From positions 124,001-188,000 of the forward strand of contig NZ_QMFY01000011.1 of the NCBI RefSeq assembly GCF_003286915.1: a DNA stretch of 64,000 nucleotides, written 5' to 3'. The DNA is from Pseudochryseolinea flava (GTDB taxonomy: Bacteria > Bacteroidota > Bacteroidia > Cytophagales > Cyclobacteriaceae). The position numbers and the translations under genes are program-made. Below the pieces are notes generated by a model, which was given only the letters and a program-made list of their open reading frames with translations, was not told the DNA's origin and made no database searches. Of the stretch, positions 53,601 through 60,900 are shown piece after piece (within the stretch, counting starts at the first letter, position 1; each line of letters starts with the position of its first letter).

Positions 53601-54941
53601 GTATATGAGCTGATCCAAAAAAATGCTGCATTACTCGAGCAACAATTCAGCAATAAGAATATTGAACTCATTATCAGTGTAGACTTGAGTGCCTCTGTTT
53701 TTGCAGACTACAATATGATCGACGCTGTCGTGAGAAACCTCTTGGCGAATAGTGTTAAGTTTACCGAATACAATGGCAAAGTCACTGTATCAACTCAGCA
53801 AATGGGTGATACCGTTACGCTCTGCATCGCGGACAACGGCGTGGGTATGTCAAAGACCCAGCAAGAAAGATTATTTAGAATAGATAAGAACAATGTATCG
53901 AAGGGTACAGCAGGTGAGTACGGGACAGGACTTGGTCTTATTATTGCGAATGAATTCGTAAAATCGAACAACGGTTCTATCCGGATCGACAGCGAAGTTG
54001 GAAAGGGAACAACATTCTTTATTTCATTGCCACAATCGCACCAAGCTACAACGCCTTCGCCATTGGTAAAACATGGAAAGTCCAGCAGCGTCGAAACCAA
54101 GCCAGTGTTGGATTTCTGGGAGAAATTCCCGACAGAAAAGCTACTCAAAATTAAAGGCAAAAAAATACTTATAGTCGATGACAACAAAGAACTTCGAACC
54201 TACTTACGTTTTCTTCTCGCACCTACATTTGAAATATTCGAAGCCGAAGATGGAGAAGTAGGTTTAAAAGTTGCATTGGACATTCAACCAACGGCGATCA
54301 TATCTGATCTCATCATGCCCGTAATGAATGGGCTTGATTTCTGTAAGCGCATTAAAACGTCAACCGCTACCAGCCATATACCGGTCGTTCTTCTCACCAG
54401 TCAATGGAATTCCGAAAGTCAGCTTTCTGGATATGAAGCTGGCGCTGACGTATATCTCACGAAACCCATTAAGAAGGAGCTCCTCATTCAAGTTATTCTG
54501 AACTTCATTCAGCAGCAGGAAAAAATGTGGACAAAGGTTCATGACAACATTCTGGATGTGGCTGCTACATACCAACACGAACCATCGATGAGCAAACTGG
54601 ATGAAGCGTTCATCAACAAGCTGGTTGAATACATCGAAACGAACATCGCAGATCCGAATATCGATTCAAAGAGTATTGGCGACCATTTAGCCGTAAGCCG
54701 TACGGTGCTGTACTCCAAAATAAAAGCACTTACCGGCCAAGGTGTTCATGAGTTTATTAAATCAATACGACTGAAGAAAAGTCTAAAACTGTTACTAGAT
54801 GGTACGTACACCATTAGCCAAGTAACGATCGAAGTTGGATTTAGTAGTCACTCTTATTTTAACAAATGCTTTATCAAGCAATATGGTATGCCACCAAAGG
54901 AATACATCGCCAAGAAGAAAGGAATTAGAAACGCAGGATAA
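50667..54941 (+). CDS. Hybrid two-component system regulator (HTCS) of locus 2
   Basis: A 1424-residue one-protein sensor-regulator. Signal peptide MMRRLIITLSLIAAQITATA; periplasmic propeller repeats (about 25-690, LWIGT/VWIGS motifs); Y_Y_Y domain (about 705-785); membrane helix (about 797-817); a coiled coil of about 85 residues; HisKA with H910 in ILAHDLKNPILGL; HATPase (NLLANSVKFT, DNGVGMS, GTGLGLIIANEF); receiver with D1214 in ISDLIMPVMNG; AraC HTH at the C-terminus (about 1320-1420). It should control the divergently read susCD operon and perhaps the GH5 and GH81 genes. The HDLKNP kinase type differs from HTCS 1 (HEFRTP). Confidence 0.95.
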   Translation: MMRRLIITLSLIAAQITATAQSIDYNFYNIAAVAGLPTNEIRYVYQDSYGFLWMGSYEGLLRWDGYTFKKYTHRDDNQNSLSHNIVYCIFEDSNRRLWIGTIEGLDYYDRKTDQFIKCDLQHAEEKIPVNAIKEDSKHQLWLGTSLGICSYDRDSQKANWYFNEQVAGKSSSADVVFCLAIDRNDNLWAGTFKGGVNRFNIKTKKFTNYIHRENDAKSICSNDISSIFVDRTNRVWIGSRHEGVTVINTDGVVIKQFDQLSANNKQTQNIVFSIFQDKHDVIWLGIDRDAIYKINPQTLAAQKIIESALNNRVSEIPHSISSITEDSFGNVWFASTNQGLYYMNTNKNVFGNYLGESREKKHSNSNVVTSLYHDSQGLIWIGTEDGGLIQFNHKTKKFNLNPADKELTSQGITEIKKDKSGNLWLATWSGGIIKFNPSTKAIKHFIHNPTNHNSIIHNDVKSLLPDDTLLWIGTHGNGLAVYDLKHDRFIHFKNNKIFPFEMDAPGWVNHLYKDKRGRLWVSSYSGLFMYDGLKMHRYQHANDTSTVSSNSVNMVAEDPFGRIWVISSPGGLDEYIEGGKFKRHQHEDTWPESMKGIACDNKGVLWISSNNGVYAFNPKENTRKKYDAADGLQRDAFVEKSIVMANTGDLFIGGQHGFSTFHPDSIRAIHTKQNFYFSDVYIFNKVQKPGSGEESPIDQVLNFSKQLSLTHEQSFFSIEFSALDLYSPSKTQYAYKLESLHNEWIPLNKERKVSFTNLDPGYYRLKVRYTGLDGKWITASQDLKIEIQPPWWKTIWARVTALLLIGAIITVIFYLRVSSIKARNKILKQEVSKRTQELSEANAFLMERNDEIKHQNERLEHYNEEILSKSDKILAQQQHITAQNYELEHTVDELKKLNHTKDYFFSILAHDLKNPILGLTGISEYLKKNFGKMEKRDAYEHLNSIHKSSNAVYDLLINLLNWARTQSKNIEYSPTDLNVYELIQKNAALLEQQFSNKNIELIISVDLSASVFADYNMIDAVVRNLLANSVKFTEYNGKVTVSTQQMGDTVTLCIADNGVGMSKTQQERLFRIDKNNVSKGTAGEYGTGLGLIIANEFVKSNNGSIRIDSEVGKGTTFFISLPQSHQATTPSPLVKHGKSSSVETKPVLDFWEKFPTEKLLKIKGKKILIVDDNKELRTYLRFLLAPTFEIFEAEDGEVGLKVALDIQPTAIISDLIMPVMNGLDFCKRIKTSTATSHIPVVLLTSQWNSESQLSGYEAGADVYLTKPIKKELLIQVILNFIQQQEKMWTKVHDNILDVAATYQHEPSMSKLDEAFINKLVEYIETNIADPNIDSKSIGDHLAVSRTVLYSKIKALTGQGVHEFIKSIRLKKSLKLLLDGTYTISQVTIEVGFSSHSYFNKCFIKQYGMPPKEYIAKKKGIRNAG

Positions 54942-54988
54942 CGTTAAATATATCGGCGCTGACTTGGACCTACATCTCGAAAAACAAA

Positions 54989-55021
54989 TGCGCCACGCTA
55001 AAACATTAGTTAGGTGGCGCA
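54989..55021. terminator. Hairpin between convergent HTCS 2 and GH5 genes
   Basis: A perfect 8 bp stem, TGCGCCAC (54989-54996) with GTGGCGCA (55014-55021), around a 17-base loop that can fold further. No long T run follows on either strand (the minus strand continues TTTGTTTTT), so it is a moderate terminator candidate for both genes. Confidence 0.5.
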
Positions 55022-55028
55022 AATCGTA

Positions 55029-56741
55029 TTAGCGGTCTAGCTTTGCTTTCTGCTCTTCACCGGTAATGATGAGCACAACTTCTTGATGTTTGTCTAACAA
55101 TATTTCAGGAATTGTGATCCCGTCCTTGTCACCTTTCAAGCGCGACAATAATGTATTTTCTGTCGTCAATGGATCAAAACGCTTCACGGAAAAATTTCCC
55201 TGACCTTCCACCAGTAGCCCAGCCGTTGCGTTGATCGTTTCTCCGGTAGAATTCAAAAGGTATACAAAAAATGTATTTCCGCACTTTACAGCAAAAGTTT
55301 CAACATTGGTATTTTTAGTTTCGATGGATTCAAACTTACCGTTCCCCGCCGCCAACATGGCGTTGTTTATTTCGCTTACCCCCTTGAAATATGGCGTCAT
55401 GTTTCTTTCGTCGAAGAACTCCCACCACCACGTCATTGGCAAAATGGGCGTGGGAGTCATCAAGCCATACCACAGGCCACGTTTATAATCATAGTCAAAT
55501 CCTTCACCTCGCTCGTGTGTTACATTATCCCAATTCCAATCGTAGCCGAATTCACCAATCACATAGGGCTTTTCATGTCGCTTTGTATACGCTAGAATTG
55601 TAGGCGCTAACAAATGCGTTTTATTGTAAATGTGCTTTTGGTTTAGATCGATGTTTTTTAAATCATTCATGCCATCGATATCGCGGTGAGAGATACTCGT
55701 TGTTACGATATGTTGGTAGGGGTCGATCGATTTGAGGTACGTGCTCATTTCATCGTGCCACTGGGTGATGGCTTGCAACGGTATGCGTATGCTATCTTGC
55801 GGCGTTGCAGTGAAAGCGGCGTTGTCGACCTCATTAAAAAATTCCCACGCTGCAATATTTTTACTATACCCCCAACGCGCTACAATGTAACGGAGTTTAT
55901 TTTTATACATGGCCTTACATTCTGCATGCGTGAAAAATTCAGTGGGATTTTTCGCGGGCCCGCCATTGACAATATTGTACGGATGGTCTTTCCACTCTCC
56001 ATCGGCAATCAGCGCGCCATGCCAATCAAAAGCAAGCATCATATAAAGATCTAAAGAGTCGCATAAAGCAACGAGCTCATCCATTCGCTTAACGCCGCCT
56101 TGATGGAAGTATTCATTTGAATGCTGATAGCGATTTGTATTTACCACTTTCTTCCAAATGAGCGGCATATTCCAAACACACATCCACGTACGAAAGAAAT
56201 TTGCGCCGTTGCTTGATAGCGTCGGAAGTAAATAGTCGTATGTCCATTTTTTATCTTCAAAAGTGCGAGATTCCCAACCAACATTTTCCCCGATACCACG
56301 GAAAGGTTTTCCGGAATCAAATTTTAATGTCCAATAGTCCCCGATATGCAAGAAGCCGTTTCCCTTCGAAGCTACTGCCGTGAATTTTAGAATTTTACTT
56401 TTCGAATCTTTTTTGACGCCACTACGAACGACGAAATGACATTGATAATTTCCGCTTTCTTGAGGAGAAAAATTTGCTTTAAACAATGATTGTCCGTTAC
56501 GTTCGGAATCGAAGTACGTTGGTAGCACAAGTGTTTTGCCGCTCGGCGTGGAAATTTCCATATCAATGACAATTTCTCGTAAGTCAAAAGGATTTTTAAA
56601 AAGTCCGTCTACAATCACCTCAAACTCCCCCTTCTCATACTGTGTAATATTTTTTGATTTCTGTGATACCTTACTAATCCCTTGGCCAAACGCCGCAGAC
56701 GTCATCACCAGAAGAAATGCAGAGACAATAATGTTTTTCAT
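55029..56741 (-). CDS. GH5-like glycosidase with N-terminal DUF5060
   Basis: A 570-residue exported enzyme (signal peptide MKNIIVSAFLLVMTSAAFGQ). An Ig-like DUF5060 domain (about 30-125) precedes a TIM-barrel cellulase/GH5-type domain (about 130-480), followed by a small beta domain. Candidate catalytic residues are acid/base E304 in AAWEFFNEVDN and nucleophile E397 in PYVIGEFGYDW. FFRTWMCVWN and FDWHGAL match the barrel's substrate strands. Members of this DUF5060 group include mannanase- and glucanase-like enzymes, so the exact beta-glycan is uncertain. It is convergent with HTCS 2 and belongs with locus 2 by position. Confidence 0.85.
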   Translation of the reverse strand: MKNIIVSAFLLVMTSAAFGQGISKVSQKSKNITQYEKGEFEVIVDGLFKNPFDLREIVIDMEISTPSGKTLVLPTYFDSERNGQSLFKANFSPQESGNYQCHFVVRSGVKKDSKSKILKFTAVASKGNGFLHIGDYWTLKFDSGKPFRGIGENVGWESRTFEDKKWTYDYLLPTLSSNGANFFRTWMCVWNMPLIWKKVVNTNRYQHSNEYFHQGGVKRMDELVALCDSLDLYMMLAFDWHGALIADGEWKDHPYNIVNGGPAKNPTEFFTHAECKAMYKNKLRYIVARWGYSKNIAAWEFFNEVDNAAFTATPQDSIRIPLQAITQWHDEMSTYLKSIDPYQHIVTTSISHRDIDGMNDLKNIDLNQKHIYNKTHLLAPTILAYTKRHEKPYVIGEFGYDWNWDNVTHERGEGFDYDYKRGLWYGLMTPTPILPMTWWWEFFDERNMTPYFKGVSEINNAMLAAGNGKFESIETKNTNVETFAVKCGNTFFVYLLNSTGETINATAGLLVEGQGNFSVKRFDPLTTENTLLSRLKGDKDGITIPEILLDKHQEVVLIITGEEQKAKLDR

Positions 56742-56919
56742 GATTTGTTAATTTTTTAACCCAACTGCAGATGCTTTGTTGTGCTCCGAAATTAGGCCGT
56801 TTCGCTCCGTACCCGTAACACTATAGTCCCGAATAGTAGTCGTAGCGTCCTTCCGCCAACCGGTATTGCCATGGCTTTGTGCTTTTTTGCGATTACCTTT
56901 AGCTAAAATCACCAATGAC

Positions 56920-57357
56920 ATGGTACTGCTTCCGATAAAAGAGAATTTGGAAGACAACATTGATTTTATTGATCATCCAGATTGTCAGGATACGTTGGAG
57001 ATGTCGGTCAAATTTTTCAAGAATATTGGCTACCATTTTCCTTGGGTAGGATACTATGCGCAAAAGGATCGGGTTCTAATCGGTACGGGCGCATTCAAGG
57101 GACGTCCCCTCTTTGGAAAAATCGAAATTGCTTATGGCATTTTTCCGCAATATCGAAGAATGGGTTACGGCACTGAAATCTGTGGCCGTCTACTCGAGAT
57201 CGCAACACGAACAGATCCTTCAGTTCTGATCACTGCACGGACACTGCCGGCGGAGAACTTTTCAACAAAGATTTTACGTAAAAACAATTTTCATTTTTCA
57301 GGAACAGTTATTGATCCTGATGATGGCGAAGTATGGGAGTGGGAGTATCGGAAGTAA
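56920..57357 (+). CDS. GNAT family N-acetyltransferase
   Basis: I chose ATG 56920 (145 residues, MVLLPIKENLEDNIDFIDHP); an ATG at 56866 would add 18 hydrophobic, atypical residues. The acetyl-CoA loop is YRRMGYGTEICGRLLEIA, preceded by IEIAYGIFPQ. It resembles the RimJ/RimL-type small acetyltransferases but no substrate can be named. It is followed 48 bp later by the TonB-C-like gene on the same strand; the pair interrupts the two minus-strand glycosidase genes of locus 2. Confidence 0.82.
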   Translation: MVLLPIKENLEDNIDFIDHPDCQDTLEMSVKFFKNIGYHFPWVGYYAQKDRVLIGTGAFKGRPLFGKIEIAYGIFPQYRRMGYGTEICGRLLEIATRTDPSVLITARTLPAENFSTKILRKNNFHFSGTVIDPDDGEVWEWEYRK

Positions 57358-57405
57358 TTTACTGCACATCATAAAATTATTTTCAATAGCATTTAAGAAT
57401 TAAAA

Positions 57406-57846
57406 ATGAACAACCTGTATATCGTAATCTTTTCCTTTCTTCTTTTAACTACGCCGCTTTTCGCGCAACAACCACCTACCTACAAACAGTGTAAAGCAAG
57501 TCACGATAGTATTGACGGCATGAAGGTGATGATGGTCACAGAAGAAATGGCTAAATACAGAAGTGGAGAACGTGAGATGGTTCGTATGGTTGCCGATAGT
57601 ATCAAATACCCTAAGGGCCAAAAGCCACCACTTGAAAAAATATTGGTGGAGTGGGTTGTTGACACGTTGGGACAAGTTCGTAATCCATGCATCTTGAAAC
57701 GCAACGGTGAGGCTAAGCTCAATCACTACGAACTAGAAATATTACGTGTGGTCGCGCTGTTAAAGGATTGGACACCGGGTAAACACAAAGGAAAAAAAGT
57801 TCCTACTTTGATCTCCATGCCGATCATCATCGACGCGCGAGAATGA
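57406..57846 (+). CDS. Exported TonB C-terminal-domain-like protein
   Basis: A 146-residue protein with signal peptide MNNLYIVIFSFLLLTTPLFA. The mature part (about 60-145) matches the TonB C-terminal pattern common in Bacteroidota: a strand with ILVEWVVDTLGQVRNPCILK, then EILRVVALLKDWTPGKHKGK and KVPTLISMPIII. It lacks the N-terminal membrane anchor and Pro-rich spacer of true TonB, so it is a stand-alone periplasmic domain whose role is not known. It might interact with transporters of the TonB system, which is inference only. Confidence 0.8.
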   Translation: MNNLYIVIFSFLLLTTPLFAQQPPTYKQCKASHDSIDGMKVMMVTEEMAKYRSGEREMVRMVADSIKYPKGQKPPLEKILVEWVVDTLGQVRNPCILKRNGEAKLNHYELEILRVVALLKDWTPGKHKGKKVPTLISMPIIIDARE

Positions 57847-57862
57847 TATTTAGATCGATCCT

Positions 57863-57889
57863 AAAAAAAAGAGACTGCACCTCGTGCAG
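57863..57889 (-). terminator. Second hairpin with T run after the GH81 gene
   Basis: CTGCAC (57875-57880) pairs with GTGCAG (57884-57889) around 3 bases; the minus strand then reads TCTC and eight T residues. It lies 47 bp beyond a stronger terminator and may be a back-up for GH81. Confidence 0.55.
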
Positions 57890-57935
57890 CCCCTTCCTAC
57901 TCAAACTACCAAATTAATGATCAACGCTTTGTTTT

Positions 57936-57970
57936 AAAAACCGCCTGACCACCTTGCGGTGACCAGACGG
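57936..57970 (-). terminator. Strong terminator of the GH81 gene
   Basis: On the minus strand a 13-pair stem with three G-U pairs (plus positions 57958-57970 and 57941-57953) closes a GCAA tetraloop and is followed by TTTTT. It lies 23 bp after the GH81 stop. Confidence 0.85.
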
Positions 57971-57993
57971 AGTCTTGGGTTTATGGTTATTGG

Positions 57994-60900
57994 TTATTTT
58001 TTCACAAAGCGTTGAACAAAACGTTGGTTGTTTTTCGTAATGACTAACATATAAATTCCAGCATTGTAAGACGAAACGTTCACAATATCTGATGTTGCTA
58101 TTTCCTCACGCATCTTACTTCCATTCGCATTGATGATGCTAAATTGATTTCCCGAAAGCCCCGACACATACAGTTCGTGCGACACAGGATTGGGATACAT
58201 GTCAAAGGTTTCTGATTCAACGGTTGTTGCTACTCTCGCCGAACATGTCGATCCTACCGTGTAGCCATGTGGCGTCGCAGCCGAGTTACTTTCCATACCA
58301 CCGGCACTTCTGCGGTAGGTGAAATAGAATTGAATATTCGATCCACTTGGAATGGATACCGATGTTGTAAAGTTTCCAGCTGATGCAGTCATCATATATC
58401 CCGCATAACCACCGGTTCCAATTCGGTAATAGAAAATAGCGAGGTCACATCCGTTGATCGGGCTCTTCGGTATAAATTTCACGTTTACATTTCCGCTCGT
58501 TGAAATCTCGTAGCTGTAGTCGGCGACAGATTGACCGCTTTGCGTCGGTCCATTACCAGTACAAACGCTTACACCGTTCACCGTTACACTCACGGCCGTC
58601 GATGTTCTTGTAGCGCCAAGGTTGTCAGTTGATCGCGCTGTGAGCGAATATGTTCCTGCAGCAACGTTAGTCCATGTGTAGCTATAAGGACTCGAAGTAT
58701 CTTCACCGAGTTTAGTTGATCCGTTGTAGAATTCAACTTTAGAAACAGTACCATCTGAATCAGTCGCCGTAGCGTTGATCGTTATGCTCGCCGGAGCAGA
58801 AAACGTTGCGCCATTGGTCGGCGATGTGATAGCCGCAGTTGGCAACACATTGCTTGAAGTGACCGTGACACTCACACTTGACGACGTTGTAGTCGCGCTG
58901 GCATTATCTACAGCACGTGCAGTTAACGAATAAGAGCCTGCGGCTACGCTTGTCCACGTATAGCTGTAAGGACTCGATGTATCTTCGCCAAGTTTCGTTG
59001 TTCCATTATAGAACTCTACTTTGGACACAGTGCCATCTGAATCGGCTGCTGTTGCATTGATGGTGATACTCGCGGGTGCAGTGAAAGAAGCCCCGTTTGT
59101 GGGTGATGTGAGGTTTACTGTCGGAGAAATATTGCCACCACTACATTGCCCAACGGTGAAGCTATGCGGCGTAGCACTTGAATTTCTTTCCGCCATGGTT
59201 GCACCGACACGATACGTAAAGTACATCGCGATGGCTGACCCTGATGGAGCCGTAAAGGACTTCGTATAATTTGATCCAGATGGATCCATGTTCACACCGA
59301 TGTACCCACCTGTTCCTATTTTATAATAAAGAATAACCATTGTTGTTCCCGAGATTGGAGATCCTGGCACAAACGTGATTGTTGGATTAGCGCTGTTAGA
59401 CGCCTGCCAAGTATAATCAGGTGTACTTGTGCTTGGCGCATTCGGACCATTGCCTGAACAACCCGTACCGCCACCATTCACGGTAACATTGACAACGGAT
59501 GATGTGCTGTTTGCATTACCATTATCAATTGCTCTCGCTGCGAGTGAGTATGTACCAGCTGCAACACCTGTCCATGCAAAACTGTAGGGACTAGTGGTAT
59601 CTTCACCCAGCTTGGTTGCACCGTTATAGAACTCAACTTTTGATATCGTTCCGTCTGTATCAGATGCATTCGCATTGATTGTAATGCTTGCTGGTGCGTT
59701 AAATGTGGCGCCGTTTGATGGCGATGAAATGCTCACAGATGGAACAGCGTTGTTACTTACCGTTACGTTTACGGTCGATGATGTTGCTGTTAAGCTGCCA
59801 TTGTCCGTTGCTCTTGCTGAAAGTGCATACGTTCCTGATGAAACGTTTGTCCACGCAAAGCTGTATGGACTTGAAGTGTCTTCACCAAGTTTAGTAGACC
59901 CATTAAAGAACTCAACTTTCGATACAGAGCCATCGGAGTCAGATGCTGTGGCATTGATCGTAATGTTTCCGGGCGCCGTGAATGATGTGTTGTTTGCAGG
60001 CGACGTAATGCTCACCGTTGGTGGTGTACCTCCTGCAAAAGCAAATGTCATTCTGCCGAGATTGAATCCACCATTGCCAACTTTTACTCTGATCACTTGC
60101 TGACCTGCTGCAAGCGACACATTATTGACAACTTTATTTACATACGTCGACCAATTTGTGTCGTTAAAAGCAACTGTTATATCAGGAGTGATTTTAGTAC
60201 CCGCCGCATTCTCAAACCAGAATGGTCCACCACCTGCCGTGTTACCTGAAGTATAACGAAGCGTGACGTTATAATTTCCAGCTGTTGCAACATTGACAGT
60301 GTACTCTAACCATTCGCCGGCATCAATCCAACCAACGGTAACACCTTCACTCGTTGTTGTACCTGCATCAACCGCTTCACTCGTTCTGTAATTTCCTTCA
60401 TTCCATGATGTAGCGTCGGAGTATGAAACACCTTGCCCGCTGCCACCTTCGAAGGCGTCGTAGTTACCTGCTTCGATTGTGCCAGGGATTGCCGTTGCTG
60501 TTCCACCATACGGAACTTGTGAGCCTGCCTGAACTGCTACCACATTCGAAACGTTGTGGTTCGTTCCCACATAAGCACGCGCATGGAAATTTGGAAGACC
60601 TGCAGCCAATGGCTGTGTTGTTAAAGTATAGGGTGAACTTGTATCCGTTCCGATGAGCGTACCATCACGATAGAATTCAACTTTTGTAATACCAGATCCT
60701 GTTGTGGATGCCGTCAAATTAATGGTACCATTGGTAGGCACTTGCGTTGTATTACTACTGAGCGATACAGTAACTGCAATATCTCGATTGGTTACCATTG
60801 TCTTGGAAGGTACGGACATAGAATATCCGTCAGAGAAGTTTACGGTAATCGTTGACGCACCGTAGTTGTACGCAACATATGTTTTTACACCTGCTTTGTT

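Noticed and set aside
59675-60103. 142-codon plus-strand frame over the Ig repeats of GH81
   Set aside because: It arises from the repeated antisense composition of the Ig units; similar frames appear over other copies.
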